A DNA stretch of 64,000 nt, from NCBI RefSeq assembly GCF_024400215.1, contig NZ_CP053748.1:3534001-3598000 (forward strand), in the 5' to 3' direction. Both the position numbers and the translations under genes were made by a program. Shown piece after piece: positions 36,035-45,513 of the stretch. The stretch's first letter is position 1, and every line of letters begins with the position of its first letter. This DNA comes from Massilia sp. erpn (GTDB taxonomy: Bacteria > Pseudomonadota > Gammaproteobacteria > Burkholderiales > Burkholderiaceae_D). The notes beneath the pieces were generated by a model. It did not search any database. It saw only the letters and a program-made list of their open reading frames with translations, and had not been told where the DNA came from.

Positions 36035-36973
36035 ATGAGTATGACGAAAAATAGTTCCCTGTTGCTGCTGACCCTCTCGCTCGGCTTGCTGAGCGCCTGT
36101 ACCTCGACCGTCCAGGCGCCGGTGGAAGAGCGCCTGCCGCCCCTGGCCGTGTCCAAACCGCCCGCGCCGGAAGAAAGCCCGAAGGACCGCGATGAGCGCG
36201 GCCTGTATACCGTGAAAAAAGGCGACACCCTGCTGCGCATCGCCCTGGAACACGGCCAGAATTACCGCGACCTGGTGGCCTGGAACAATCTGGCCAATCC
36301 GAACGACATCAAGGTGGACCAGGTGCTGCGCGTGGCGCCGCCCGAAAACGGCGTGCAGACGTCGGCCGTGGCCATGCCGCCCGAAACCCGCACGCCGCCC
36401 GCGCCGCCGCCGCCGAAGAAGAATACGCCCAAGGGCGATAAGAAGCCGTATAGCGAATCCAGCCTGGCCGACCTGCAAAGGCCGGAAGGCGCCGAGCGTG
36501 AAGGCCGCGCCGAGAAACCCGAGCGCGCCGAGAAGCCGGCCGAAAAACCGGTGCAGCTGGCCTCGACCCAGCCTTCGGCCGTGGCGCCCCTCAGCGCCGA
36601 GGATAAGGAATTGAGCTGGATGTGGCCTTCCGAGGGCCGCGTCGTCGCCCATTTCGACGAAGGCAAGAACAAGGGCATCGATATTGCGGGCCGCGCCGGC
36701 CAGCATGTGTTGGCTGCAGGCGCCGGTAAAGTGATGTATGCAGGCAGCGGCATCCGAGGTTATGGTAATCTCGTTATTGTGAAACACAGTAATAGCCTGC
36801 TATCGGCTTACGCGCATAACCGCACCATCCTGGTCAAGGAGGGGCAGAGCGTGAACAAGGGGCAGACCATTGCTGAAATGGGGGATTCCGATACCGACAC
36901 CGTCAAGCTGCACTTCGAGATAAGGCAGCAGGGCAAGCCGGTCGATCCGTCAAAGTTCCTGCCTAACCGCTAG
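36035..36973 (+). CDS. nlpD: NlpD-type lipoprotein, LysM plus degenerate M23 domain (murein hydrolase activator)
   Basis: 312 residues. Lipobox LLSAC gives a lipidated Cys near residue 22. A LysM domain follows at about residues 57-102 ([20 protein letters not shown]), then a Pro/Lys/Glu-rich linker and an M23 domain ([40 protein letters not shown]). Two zinc-site positions are lost: NKGID in place of HxGxD, and KLHFE in place of HLHFE. It is therefore probably non-catalytic and, like NlpD, activates amidases at the septum. The rpoS promoter often lies within nlpD in related bacteria. Confidence 0.93.
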   Translation: MSMTKNSSLLLLTLSLGLLSACTSTVQAPVEERLPPLAVSKPPAPEESPKDRDERGLYTVKKGDTLLRIALEHGQNYRDLVAWNNLANPNDIKVDQVLRVAPPENGVQTSAVAMPPETRTPPAPPPPKKNTPKGDKKPYSESSLADLQRPEGAEREGRAEKPERAEKPAEKPVQLASTQPSAVAPLSAEDKELSWMWPSEGRVVAHFDEGKNKGIDIAGRAGQHVLAAGAGKVMYAGSGIRGYGNLVIVKHSNSLLSAYAHNRTILVKEGQSVNKGQTIAEMGDSDTDTVKLHFEIRQQGKPVDPSKFLPNR

Positions 36974-36981
36974 ATACGCCC

Positions 36982-37992
36982 ATGACCCACTCGCCGCACG
37001 ACCCGATGGATGAGGACTCGGCACCTGAAGAATTCAGGGACGAGCAAAGCGACGATCTCCCGATCGACGCCATCGAGGCCGAGGGCGAGCCGCCGGCCGA
37101 AGCCGGGGCCGTGCTGGAAACGGTCGACGAATTAAAGAAGGTGCTGGCGGCCGAGCTGTCCACCGACACCACCCAGCACTATCTGAACCAGATCGGCACC
37201 CGGCCGCTGCTCACCGCCCCGCAGGAAGTGCACTACGCCACGCTGGCCAAGCAGGGCGACTTTGCCGCGCGCCAGACCATGATCGAGCACAATCTGCGGC
37301 TGGTGGTGTCGATCGCCAAGCATTACATCAACCGCGGCGTGGTCCTGCTCGACATGATCGAGGAGGGCAATATCGGCTTGATGCGCGCCATCGACAAGTT
37401 CGAGCCGGAGCGCGGCTTCCGCTTCTCGACCTATGCGACCTGGTGGATACGCCAGAGCATCGAGCGCGCCATCATGAACCAGGCGCGCACCGTGCGCCTG
37501 CCGGTGCATATGGTGCGCGAGCTGAATCAGATCCTGCGCGGCAAATACCATCTGGAAGCCCAGCACCATAACGGCAAGGACGCCAGCGCCGAAGACATTG
37601 CCGACCTGGTGGGCCGTCCCGTGGAGGAGGTGCAGGACATCCTGGCCCTGTCCGAGCACGCCACCTCGCTCGACGCCCCGCTCGACAACGACCCCCAGTC
37701 CTCGCTGATGGACATGCTGCCCGGCGACGCCGAAGACAGTCCCGACGCGCGCGCCGAGCACCACGAGATGACGGTGCTGGTGCGCGACTGGCTGACCAAA
37801 TTGCCGGACAAGCAGCGCATCGTCATCATGCGCCGCTTCGGCCTGGATAATGACGATCCCGCTACCTTGGAAACCCTGGCCGAGGAAATGGGTGTCACGC
37901 GCGAGCGCGTGCGCCAGATCCAGCAGGAAGCCCTGGTCAAACTCAAGCGCGCCATGGCCGCGCGCGGCGTGGTGCGCGACTCCCTGCTGTAA
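36982..37992 (+). CDS. rpoS: RNA polymerase sigma factor RpoS
   Basis: 336 residues. Region 1.2 [20 protein letters not shown]; region 2 [40 protein letters not shown] and [20 protein letters not shown]; region 3 [17 protein letters not shown]; region 4 ending [20 protein letters not shown]. The acidic N-terminal extension of about 60 residues distinguishes it from RpoH. Placement after nlpD supports RpoS, the general stress and stationary-phase sigma factor. Confidence 0.96.
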   Translation: MTHSPHDPMDEDSAPEEFRDEQSDDLPIDAIEAEGEPPAEAGAVLETVDELKKVLAAELSTDTTQHYLNQIGTRPLLTAPQEVHYATLAKQGDFAARQTMIEHNLRLVVSIAKHYINRGVVLLDMIEEGNIGLMRAIDKFEPERGFRFSTYATWWIRQSIERAIMNQARTVRLPVHMVRELNQILRGKYHLEAQHHNGKDASAEDIADLVGRPVEEVQDILALSEHATSLDAPLDNDPQSSLMDMLPGDAEDSPDARAEHHEMTVLVRDWLTKLPDKQRIVIMRRFGLDNDDPATLETLAEEMGVTRERVRQIQQEALVKLKRAMAARGVVRDSLL

Positions 37993-38115
37993 ATCCTCCG
38001 CGTCCGACCCTGGGCGGGCGGCTCTCTGCTATCATATTGCCCTTCCTGAAAGTCCCTGGCGTCTGCCCCGGCCCGGCCGGCGGCCGGCCTTATCTCCCAG
38101 TCAAATTTGAACGCT

Positions 38116-39459
38116 ATGCAAGAGAACATCATCATCGACATCAAATCGCTCGACATGGACGCCCGCGGCGTCGGCCACATCGACAACGAAGACGGCACGC
38201 CGGGCAAGGTGGTGTTCGTGGAAGGCGCGCTGCCGGGCGAGCGCGTCAGCTATGAAGTCTTCCGCAAGAAGAAAAACTGGGAGGCGGCGCGCATGACCGT
38301 GCTGCATAAAGAGTCGGCCATGCGCGTCAAGCCCAAGTGCGAGCACTTCGACTATTGCGGCGGCTGTTCGATGCAGCATCTGGAGCCGACGGCCCAGGTG
38401 GCGATCAAGCAGCGCGTGCTGGAAGATAACCTCTGGCACTTGAGCAAGGTCAAGCCGGAAACCATGATGCGTCCGATGTACGGCCCGACCTGGGGCTACC
38501 GCTACCGCGCCCGCCTGTCCGCGCGCTTCGTGGCCAAGAAAGGTACGGTGCTGGTCGGCTTCCACGAAAAGAAATCGGTCTTCGTGGCCGACATCCAGAG
38601 CTGCCAGATCCTGCCCAAGCACGTCTCGGACATGATGATGCCGCTGCGTGGCCTGATCCACTCCCTGTCCATCTTCGACAAGGTGCCGCAGATCGAGCTG
38701 GCCATCGGCGAAGACCTGACCGTGCTGGTGATGCGCAATATGGAGCCGTTGACGGCCGACGACGAAGCCAAGGTCAAAGCCTTCGCCGACCAATACCAGA
38801 TCCAATGGTGGTTGCAGCCGAAAGGCCCGGACACGGCCCATCCCTTCTACCCGCTGGACAAAGAGCTGCACTACCTGCTGCCCGAATTCGGCGTGAAGAT
38901 GCCGTTCAAGCCGGTCGACTTCACCCAGGTCAACCACCACATCAACCGCGTGCTGGTGGCCAAGGCCCTGCGCCTGCTCGAAGTGCAGCCCGAAGACCGC
39001 GTCGCCGACCTGTTCTGCGGCCTGGGCAACTTCACCCTGCCGCTGGCGACCCAGGCGCGCGAAGTGGTCGGCATCGAAGGCAGTACCGCACTGACCGAGC
39101 GCGCCCTGTCCAACGCCAAGGCCAATGGCCTGGACGCCAAGACCACCTTCTACACGCGCAATCTGTTCGAAGTCACGAAGGACGACCTGATCGCCCTGGG
39201 TAAATTCGACCGCATGCTGATCGACCCGCCGCGCGACGGTGCCATGGCCCTAAGCTTGGCCCTGGCAGAGTTAAAAGAAAGCAACCCCGAGCTGTTGCCC
39301 AAGCGCATTGTGTACGTCTCCTGCAGCCCCTCGACCCTGGCGCGCGACGCAGGCGTGCTGGTGCACCGCGCCGGCTACGTGCTGAACAAGGCCGGCGTGG
39401 TGAACATGTTCCCCCACACCTCCCATGTCGAATCGATGGCCGTCTTCGACCTCGCCTGA
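38116..39459 (+). CDS. rlmD: 23S rRNA (uracil(1939)-C(5))-methyltransferase RlmD
   Basis: 447 residues from ATG 38116. An N-terminal TRAM domain (IIIDIKSLDMDARGVGHIDN) is followed by the Fe-S cysteines (CEHFDYCGGCSMQHLEP plus Cys in IQSCQILP). The AdoMet domain shows ADLFCGLGNFTLPLA, and the catalytic motifs are LIDPPRDGA and YVSCSPSTLARDAGVL with the nucleophilic Cys. Length and Fe-S layout fit RlmD rather than RlmCD or TrmA. A TTG 9 bases upstream is a less likely start. Confidence 0.95.
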   Translation: MQENIIIDIKSLDMDARGVGHIDNEDGTPGKVVFVEGALPGERVSYEVFRKKKNWEAARMTVLHKESAMRVKPKCEHFDYCGGCSMQHLEPTAQVAIKQRVLEDNLWHLSKVKPETMMRPMYGPTWGYRYRARLSARFVAKKGTVLVGFHEKKSVFVADIQSCQILPKHVSDMMMPLRGLIHSLSIFDKVPQIELAIGEDLTVLVMRNMEPLTADDEAKVKAFADQYQIQWWLQPKGPDTAHPFYPLDKELHYLLPEFGVKMPFKPVDFTQVNHHINRVLVAKALRLLEVQPEDRVADLFCGLGNFTLPLATQAREVVGIEGSTALTERALSNAKANGLDAKTTFYTRNLFEVTKDDLIALGKFDRMLIDPPRDGAMALSLALAELKESNPELLPKRIVYVSCSPSTLARDAGVLVHRAGYVLNKAGVVNMFPHTSHVESMAVFDLA

Positions 39460-39463
39460 TACG

Positions 39464-39600
39464 GCCCAGCCCGTGTCCACCATGGGGTCAGACCCCGATC
39501 GGACACGAGCTCAACCACACTAGCGCATCCAACTGCGGGGTGGCTATTGCTGAGGCCGTGTCCGATTAGGGTCTGACCCCAAGGTGGACACGGGCTGGGC
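39464..39600. repeat. Large palindromic repeat with GGGGTCAGACCCC core
   Basis: An imperfect inverted repeat of about 33 bp per arm, left 39464-39496 and right 39568-39600. The arms carry GCCCAGCCCGTGTCCACC and GGGGTCAGACCCC on the left and their complements on the right. Inside is a second pair, ATCGGACACG against CGTGTCCGAT. It lies directly behind the rlmD stop and holds no gene. It is organised like copies A and B (outer arms plus inner arms enclosing a short spacer) but has a different sequence. Confidence 0.8.
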
Positions 39601-39603
39601 AAT

Positions 39604-39634
39604 AAAAAAAGCCGGCGTGGAGCCGGCTTTTTGT
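39604..39634. terminator. Bidirectional terminator between rlmD and the Bax-inhibitor-1 family gene
   Basis: GCCGGC-GTGGA-GCCGGC flanked by seven A residues on the left and a T-run on the right. It lies 15 bases beyond the stop of the minus-strand gene. Confidence 0.82.
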
Positions 39635-39649
39635 TTGGGAGCGGGGCGC

Positions 39650-40330
39650 TTAGTCGCGGCTGCCGCCCAGGCCCAGCAGGGCCAGCAGGTTGCTGAAGAT
39701 GTTGTACACGTCGAGGTACAGGTTCAGCGTGGCGCTGACGTAGTTGGTTTCGCCGCCGTTGACGATCTGCTGCACGTCGAAGAGGATGTAGGCGGAGAAG
39801 ATGGCGATCGCAAGCACGGAAATGGTGATCGACAGCGCGCCCATGCCCAGGAAGATATTGCCGATCGAGGCCAGGATCAGCACGATCACGCCAGCGAACA
39901 GCCATTTGCCCAGCATCGAGAAGTCGCGCTTGGTCACGGTGGCGTAGCTGGCCAGGGCGGCGAACACGGTCGCGGTGCCGCCGAAGGCGGTCATGATCAG
40001 CTGGGCGCCGTTGGAATAGCCCAGGGTGCGCGTGAGCAGCGGAGTCAGCAGCAGGCCCATGAAGAAGGTGAAGCCCAGCAGCAGGGCCACGCCGACGCCG
40101 CTATTCTTGTTCTTTTCGATGCCGTAAATGAAGCCGAAGGCCACGGCCATGAACAGGATGAAGCCCATGAAGCCGCGTGGAATCGGCACGCCGAAGGACA
40201 CACCGATCACCGCGCCCAGCACGGTCGGGATCATGGACAGGGCCAGCAGCCAGTAAGTGTTGCGCAAGACGCGGTGCTGGGCCAGCTGGCGGCTGCCAGA
40301 CAGGTCATACGGTTGTTGCATTTGATTCAT
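39650..40330 (-). CDS. Bax inhibitor-1 / YccA family membrane protein
   Basis: 226 residues from ATG 40330 with GGAGGCACTT just upstream. Seven hydrophobic segments fill the chain (TYWLLALSMIPTVLGAVIGV, GVALLLGFTFFMGLLLTPLL, IVLILASIGNIFLGMGALSI, ISVLAIAIFSAYILFDVQQI). The C-terminal FDVQQIVNGGETNYVSATLN, with its Asp residues, is the BI-1 signature. Relatives form pH-sensitive calcium leak channels or interact with FtsH (YccA). An inner-membrane location is expected. A longer reading frame upstream was rejected because it lacks a ribosome site and family similarity. Confidence 0.93.
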   Translation of the reverse strand: MNQMQQPYDLSGSRQLAQHRVLRNTYWLLALSMIPTVLGAVIGVSFGVPIPRGFMGFILFMAVAFGFIYGIEKNKNSGVGVALLLGFTFFMGLLLTPLLTRTLGYSNGAQLIMTAFGGTATVFAALASYATVTKRDFSMLGKWLFAGVIVLILASIGNIFLGMGALSITISVLAIAIFSAYILFDVQQIVNGGETNYVSATLNLYLDVYNIFSNLLALLGLGGSRD

Positions 40331-40555
40331 AAGTGCCTCCAGTGTTGGTTCACGATACAGCTTTGCCAAAAGCATAGCACGAGTGGCAAAAAATGCGAAA
40401 AATCGGCCCACCCGGCCTGTTTCTCCGTGCCGCAACCGGAAGTTGGCGGCGTGCCATGCCTTTTCCTCGGTAGATGGGGTGTTCTATGGTAAAATCAAAG
40501 GTTGATCCAGCTATCAATTTTGTTTTAAACCTTTCTTTTTATTGGAGTTTTTTAA

Positions 40556-40981
40556 ATGGCAATCGAACGCACCCTGTCGATCATCAAACCTGACGCAGTC
40601 GCCAAGAACGTAATCGGCCAGATCTACAGCCGTTTCGAAGGCGCCGGCCTGAAAGTGATCGCAGCACGCATGGCCCAGCTGTCGCGCGCTGAAGCCGAAG
40701 GCTTCTACGCCGTGCACCGCGAGCGTCCATTCTTCAAGGATCTGGTGGACTTCATGGTTTCCGGTCCTGTCATGATCCAGGTTCTGGAAGGCGAAGGCGC
40801 GATCCTGAAAAACCGCGACCTGATGGGCGCAACCGATCCGAAGAAAGCTGAAAAAGGCACCATCCGCGCCGATTTCGCTGACTCCATCGACGCTAACGCC
40901 GTTCACGGTTCGGACGCTGCCGAAACCGCCGCTGTGGAAATCGCTTACTACTTCCCAGCGCTGAACGTGTACTCCCGTTAA
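40556..40981 (+). CDS. ndk: Nucleoside diphosphate kinase
   Basis: 141 residues. It begins [20 protein letters not shown]. The phospho-accepting His117 lies in [20 protein letters not shown]. It transfers gamma-phosphate between nucleoside di- and triphosphates. TTGGAG precedes the ATG. The upstream 225 bp separating it from the divergent BI-1 gene is AT-rich near the start (TTTTGTTTTAAACC) and probably holds its promoter; nothing else was seen there. Confidence 0.98.
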   Translation: MAIERTLSIIKPDAVAKNVIGQIYSRFEGAGLKVIAARMAQLSRAEAEGFYAVHRERPFFKDLVDFMVSGPVMIQVLEGEGAILKNRDLMGATDPKKAEKGTIRADFADSIDANAVHGSDAAETAAVEIAYYFPALNVYSR

Positions 40982-41071
40982 TTTTTGCTTCGGCAAAAAT
41001 TAGCGTCGTACTGACGGTATAGAGTAGTATCTGTTTGCCTCCCGCACCGGTTCGCCCGGCACGGGAGGCAA
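40980..41071 (+). terminator. Tandem hairpins after ndk
   Basis: Hairpin 1, AATTTTTGC-TTCG-GCAAAAATT (40980-41001), overlaps the ndk stop and has a stable TTCG tetraloop. Hairpin 2 pairs TTGCCTCCCG (41035-41044) with CGGGAGGCAA (41062-41071) around an inner CCGG / CCGG pair. CGCATTTTAG follows. Together they probably end or attenuate ndk transcription before rlmN. Confidence 0.65.
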
Positions 41072-41090
41072 GCGCATTTTAGAAATTGTA

Positions 41091-42275
41091 ATGAGCAAGA
41101 CTATGGAAACGACCCTCACCAATCTGCTGGACCTTGATCCCGCGCAACTGATCGCCTACTGTGCGGAGTTGGGTGAGAAACCGTTTCGCGCCAAACAGCT
41201 GCAGCGTTGGATCCACCAGTTCGGTGCCTCCGACTTCGACAGCATGACCGACCTCGCCAAATCGCTGCGCGAGAAGCTGAAGACGCGCGCCCATATCGTG
41301 GCGCCGACCGTCATCAGCGATCACACCTCGACCGACGGCACGCGCAAGTGGCTGGTCGACGTGGGCAATGGCAATGCGGTGGAAACCGTGTTCATCCCGG
41401 AAGAAAACCGTGGCACCCTGTGCATCTCGACCCAGGCCGGCTGCGCCGTCAACTGCCGCTTCTGCTCGACCGGCAAGCAAGGCTTCAACCGCAACCTGAG
41501 CGTGGGCGAAATCATCGGCCAGCTGTGGATGGCCGAATTCGAGCTGCGCAAGACCAAGGGCATCGAGCCGGGTCCGAAAGGCGAGCGCCAGATCACCAAT
41601 GTGGTGATGATGGGCATGGGCGAGCCTCTGCTCAATTACGAGCCGACCGCCACCGCGCTCAAGCTGATGCTGGACGATAACGCCTACGGCCTGTCGCGCC
41701 GCCGCGTGACCCTGTCCACCTCGGGCGTGGTGCCGATGATCGACAAGCTGGCGCAGGACGTGCCGGTGGCGCTGGCCGTCTCGCTGCACGCCTCGAACGA
41801 CGAGCTGCGCAACGGCCTGGTGCCGCTGAATAAGAAATACCCGCTGGCCGAGCTGTTGTCGGCCTGCAAACGCTATCTGGAATTCGCGCCGCGCGACTTC
41901 ATCACCTTCGAATACTGCATGCTGGACGGCTTCAACGACACCGACGAGCATGCGCGCGAGCTGGTGGCGCTGGTCAACCATCCCCAGTATGGCGTGAACT
42001 GCAAGTTCAACCTGATCCCGTTCAACCCCTTCCCGGAATCGGGCCTGACGCGCTCGAAGAACCCGCGCATCAAGGCCTTCTCCCAGATCCTGATGGACGC
42101 CGGCATCGTCACCACCATCCGCAAGACGCGCGGCGACGATATCGATGCCGCCTGCGGCCAGCTGGCCGGCGAGGTCAAGGACCGTACCCGCGTGCAGGAA
42201 CGGATGGAGAAGATGGCCGAATATCAGGAGAAGTTCGGCGCCAATTTCGGTAAGATCGTGGAGATCCGTTCCTGA
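41091..42275 (+). CDS. rlmN: Dual-specificity 23S rRNA / tRNA adenine-C2 methyltransferase RlmN
   Basis: 394 residues. N-terminal accessory domain [16 protein letters not shown]. Radical-SAM CxxxCxxC cysteines at 118, 122 and 125 ([19 protein letters not shown]). [25 protein letters not shown] and [11 protein letters not shown] follow. The second catalytic Cys lies in the C-terminal [14 protein letters not shown]. It methylates A2503 of 23S rRNA and A37 of some tRNAs. ATG codons at 41091 and 41103 are both possible. Its last base is shared with the pilW start codon. Confidence 0.97.
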   Translation: MSKTMETTLTNLLDLDPAQLIAYCAELGEKPFRAKQLQRWIHQFGASDFDSMTDLAKSLREKLKTRAHIVAPTVISDHTSTDGTRKWLVDVGNGNAVETVFIPEENRGTLCISTQAGCAVNCRFCSTGKQGFNRNLSVGEIIGQLWMAEFELRKTKGIEPGPKGERQITNVVMMGMGEPLLNYEPTATALKLMLDDNAYGLSRRRVTLSTSGVVPMIDKLAQDVPVALAVSLHASNDELRNGLVPLNKKYPLAELLSACKRYLEFAPRDFITFEYCMLDGFNDTDEHARELVALVNHPQYGVNCKFNLIPFNPFPESGLTRSKNPRIKAFSQILMDAGIVTTIRKTRGDDIDAACGQLAGEVKDRTRVQERMEKMAEYQEKFGANFGKIVEIRS

Positions 42276-43084
42276 TGACCGCCGCCGCCCCGCGCCGCTA
42301 CGTCCGCCTGGCCGCCTTCGGCCTGGCCGGGCTGCTATGCGGCTGCGCGGCGCCGGATGCCAAGGTGAAGGCCGACCTGCCCACCGCGTCCGACCAGACG
42401 TCGGCGCAAAAGCGCGCCGAAATCCGCATGCAGCTGGCGGTCGGCTACTACGAGCAGGGCCAGTACGCGGTGGCGCTGGACGAGGTGAAGAAAGCCATCG
42501 TGGCCGAACCGGAAAACGCCGACGCCTACGGCATGCGCGCCCTGGTGTATATGGCCATGGGCGAGGTGGCCCTGGCCGGCGACAGCTTCCAGCATGCGCT
42601 CAAGCTGGCGCCGCAGAATCCGGAAATCAGCAATAACTACGGCTCCTATCTGTGCCAGACCGGCAAGGTGGGCGAGTCGTTCAAGTACTTCGATGCGGCG
42701 CTGGGTAACCGCGCCTACCAGTCGCCGGCGACGGCGCTGAATAATGCGGGCGATTGCGCCCTGAAGCTGAAGGACTTTGCACAGGCGGAGAAGTATCTGC
42801 TGCCGGCCTTGCAGCTGACGCCGGATCTGGCGATTACGAACATCAACCTGGCACGGGTGTATTACGAGCGCCGCGACTATCCGCGCGCCGGTTTTTTCAT
42901 CACCCGGCTGGGCAAGGTAGCCAAGACGGACGGCCTGACGGCGGACGTATTGTGGCTGGCGATTAAAGTGCAGCATAAGCTGGGCGATACCGGCGCGGAG
43001 CAGGGCTGGGCGACGCAATTGCGCCGCCACCATTCCGCCTCGTCCGAGTATGCTGCGTACCAACGTGGGGCGTTTGATGAGTGA
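42275..43084 (+). CDS. pilW: Type IV pilus biogenesis/stability lipoprotein PilW (PilF)
   Basis: 269 residues. Lipobox LLCGCAAPD places the acylated Cys near residue 26, then TPR helices fill the rest (EIRMQLAVGYYEQGQYAVAL, NADAYGMRALVYMAMGEVAL, NPEISNNYGSYLCQTGKVGE, ITNINLARVYYERRDYPRAG). The outer-membrane lipoprotein helps PilQ secretin assembly. Location between rlmN and rodZ is conserved in proteobacteria and supports the name. It overlaps rlmN by one base and rodZ by a few. Confidence 0.93.
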   Translation: MTAAAPRRYVRLAAFGLAGLLCGCAAPDAKVKADLPTASDQTSAQKRAEIRMQLAVGYYEQGQYAVALDEVKKAIVAEPENADAYGMRALVYMAMGEVALAGDSFQHALKLAPQNPEISNNYGSYLCQTGKVGESFKYFDAALGNRAYQSPATALNNAGDCALKLKDFAQAEKYLLPALQLTPDLAITNINLARVYYERRDYPRAGFFITRLGKVAKTDGLTADVLWLAIKVQHKLGDTGAEQGWATQLRRHHSASSEYAAYQRGAFDE

Positions 43085-44198
43085 TACAGGGGTACCAATG
43101 GATTCAGAATGGCAGGACGAGCCGAAAGACCAGCGCAATGCTTCCACGCCCGGAGCGCAGCTGGCGGCGCAGCGCGAGGCGCTGGGCCTGACGGTGGAGC
43201 AGATCGCGGACCAGCTCAAGCTGGCGCCGCGCCAGGTGGCGGCCATCGAGAGCGGCGATTATGCCGCGCTGCCGAATATGGCCGTGACGCGCGGTTTCGT
43301 GCGCGCTTACGCCAAGGTGGTCCGGCTCGACGCCGCGCCGCTGGTGGCGATGATCGAAGTGCCGTCCGATACGGTGCATGAGCATGCGCAGCCGGTGCGG
43401 CGCGAAGCGATCGGCACCACCTTTACCGAGTCGCGCTTCCCGACGCTGACCGAGCGCCGCCAGTCGCGCACCGGCATGCTGATCGCAGGCGGTGCCGTGG
43501 TGGTGCTGGCGCTGGCCGTGGCCGGTGCCTGGAAAGCGGGCGTCATCAACCCCGCAATGTTCAGCCGTGGCGACAGCGCCGCGCCGGCCGCCGAGAGCGC
43601 GTCGGCCGCCGCCAGCGCCGAGGTGCAGGCGCCGGTCACCGTGACCAGCCCGAACGCCGATACCGCGCCGCTGCAATCGAATACGGTGCCGCTGGTATCG
43701 GTGCCGCCGCCAGGCGCCGCCGCTACCGATGCGCCGCAAGCTGGCGTCAACACCCCGGCCGCCGCGCCTGCCGCCAGCCCGGCGACGACGCCTGCGGCCA
43801 CCGCGCCGGCAACCGTCCCGGCCGCAGCGGCCGTGCCGCCGCCGGCTGCCGCTGCCACAGTGAAACCGGTCGCGCCGCTGGCCGCCACGCCTGCCGCGAC
43901 CGCGCCGGCTGCAACGCCGGCGCCTGCAGCCGCCGCGCCAGCCACCGCTCCTGCGGCGGCGGGCGGCACCCTGGTGCTGAAGGTGAACGAGGATTCGTGG
44001 GTGGAGATTCGCCGCCAGGGCGGTTCGCCGCTGATTTCGCGTCTGGTCAAGGCGGGCAGCACCGAGACTTTCGAGATCAAGGACCCGGCCCTGCTGATCG
44101 TCGGCAAACCGGGCGGCGTGCAGGCGACCCTGCGCGGCGCGGCGCTGGAGCTGCCGCATGTGCCAGGCGGTACAATCTCCCGCGTCAACATCAAGTAA
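43077..44198 (+). CDS. rodZ: Cytoskeleton protein RodZ
   Basis: 373 residues from ATG 43077, which overlaps the pilW stop; ATG codons at 43050 and 43098 are alternatives. Cytoplasmic XRE-type helix-turn-helix (TPGAQLAAQREALGLTVEQI, VTRGFVRAYAKVVRLD), one membrane span near residue 130 (GMLIAGGAVVVLALAVAGAW), a periplasmic Ala/Pro/Thr low-complexity region of about 150 residues, and the C-terminal DUF4115 domain (LVLKVNEDSWVEIRRQGGSP). It links MreB to the membrane and controls cell shape. Confidence 0.93.
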   Translation: MSDTGVPMDSEWQDEPKDQRNASTPGAQLAAQREALGLTVEQIADQLKLAPRQVAAIESGDYAALPNMAVTRGFVRAYAKVVRLDAAPLVAMIEVPSDTVHEHAQPVRREAIGTTFTESRFPTLTERRQSRTGMLIAGGAVVVLALAVAGAWKAGVINPAMFSRGDSAAPAAESASAAASAEVQAPVTVTSPNADTAPLQSNTVPLVSVPPPGAAATDAPQAGVNTPAAAPAASPATTPAATAPATVPAAAAVPPPAAAATVKPVAPLAATPAATAPAATPAPAAAAPATAPAAAGGTLVLKVNEDSWVEIRRQGGSPLISRLVKAGSTETFEIKDPALLIVGKPGGVQATLRGAALELPHVPGGTISRVNIK

Positions 44199-44226
44199 TA
44201 ACCGTTTTTAGCCAGCAGATACAGCC

Positions 44227-45492
44227 ATGTCTTCTATGAATACAGCCATTCCGTCGGGACCGAGCCTGCGCCGCACCAGTTGCGGCGTGCTGGTGGCGCA
44301 CGGCGAGCGCAAGGTCTGGGTGGGGGGCGCTGCGCCGGTGGTGGTGCAGTCCATGACCAATACCGACACCGCCGACGCGGTGGGCACCGCGATCCAGATC
44401 AAGGAACTGGCGCGCGCCGGTTCGGAGCTGGTGCGCCTGACGGTGGACCGTCCGGAATCGGCCGCCGCCGTGCCGTATATCCGCGAACAGCTGGACAAGA
44501 TGGGCGTCGACGTGCCTCTGGTCGGCGACTTCCATTACAACGGCCACACCCTGCTGACCGAATACCCGGACTGCGCCCAGGCGCTGTCCAAATACCGCAT
44601 CAATCCGGGCAATGTGGGCAAGGGCGCCAAGCGCGATACCCAGTTTGCCCAGATGATCGAAGTGGCGATCAAATACAATAAGCCGGTGCGCATCGGCGTG
44701 AACTGGGGTTCGCTGGACCAGGCGCTGCTGGCGCGCATCATGGACGAGAACGCGGCGCGCGCCAATCCCTGGACCGCCCAGGCCGTGATGTACGAGGCCC
44801 TGGTCACTTCCGCCATCGAGAACGCGGTGCGCGCCGAGGAACTGGGCATGGGCCGCGACAAGATCATCCTGTCCTGCAAGGTGTCCGGCGTGCAGGATCT
44901 GATCGCCGTCTACCGCGAGCTGGCCAAGCGCTGCGATTATGCCCTGCATCTGGGCCTGACCGAGGCGGGCATGGGCAGCAAGGGCATCGTCGCCTCGACC
45001 GCCGCGCTGTCGGTGCTGCTGCAGGAAGGCATCGGCGACACCATCCGCATTTCGCTGACCCCGGAACCGGGCGGCGACCGCAGCAAGGAAGTGGTGGTGG
45101 GCCAGGAAATCCTGCAGACCATGGGCCTGCGCAAATTCACGCCGATGGTGATTGCCTGCCCGGGTTGCGGCCGCACCACTTCCACCGTGTTCCAGGAGCT
45201 GGCGGACGATATCCAGACTTATCTGCGCGAGCAGATGCCGGAATGGAAAAAGACCTATCCGGGCGTGGAGGCGATGAACGTGGCCGTCATGGGCTGCATC
45301 GTCAACGGTCCCGGCGAATCCAAGCATGCCAATATCGGCATCAGCCTGCCCGGCACCGGCGAGTCGCCGGCCGCGCCGGTGTTTGTCGATGGCGAGAAAG
45401 TGGCTACCCTGCGCGGCGAGAACATCGTGCAGGAGTTCCAGACCATCGTGCTCGATTACGTGCGCAAGAATTACAGCAAACAAGCAGCTTAA
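44227..45492 (+). CDS. ispG: 4-hydroxy-3-methylbut-2-en-1-yl diphosphate synthase (flavodoxin)
   Basis: 421 residues. TIM-barrel start [20 protein letters not shown], then [19 protein letters not shown] and [17 protein letters not shown]. The [4Fe-4S] domain has [18 protein letters not shown] and a third Cys in [20 protein letters not shown]. It reduces MEcPP to HMBPP in the MEP isoprenoid pathway. The longer middle region is normal for the proteobacterial form. It is followed closely by hisS. Confidence 0.97.
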   Translation: MSSMNTAIPSGPSLRRTSCGVLVAHGERKVWVGGAAPVVVQSMTNTDTADAVGTAIQIKELARAGSELVRLTVDRPESAAAVPYIREQLDKMGVDVPLVGDFHYNGHTLLTEYPDCAQALSKYRINPGNVGKGAKRDTQFAQMIEVAIKYNKPVRIGVNWGSLDQALLARIMDENAARANPWTAQAVMYEALVTSAIENAVRAEELGMGRDKIILSCKVSGVQDLIAVYRELAKRCDYALHLGLTEAGMGSKGIVASTAALSVLLQEGIGDTIRISLTPEPGGDRSKEVVVGQEILQTMGLRKFTPMVIACPGCGRTTSTVFQELADDIQTYLREQMPEWKKTYPGVEAMNVAVMGCIVNGPGESKHANIGISLPGTGESPAAPVFVDGEKVATLRGENIVQEFQTIVLDYVRKNYSKQAA

Positions 45493-45513
45493 GAAACAAG
45501 CTTAGAGAATCCT

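Noticed and set aside
36620..36973. Active M23 zinc endopeptidase
   Set aside because: Two ligand His positions are replaced (NKGID and KLHFE), so it is called as an NlpD-type activator.
39464..39600. Ordinary rho-independent terminator of rlmD
   Set aside because: The arms are far too long and widely spaced (about 70 bp apart), and a separate compact terminator exists at 39604-39634.
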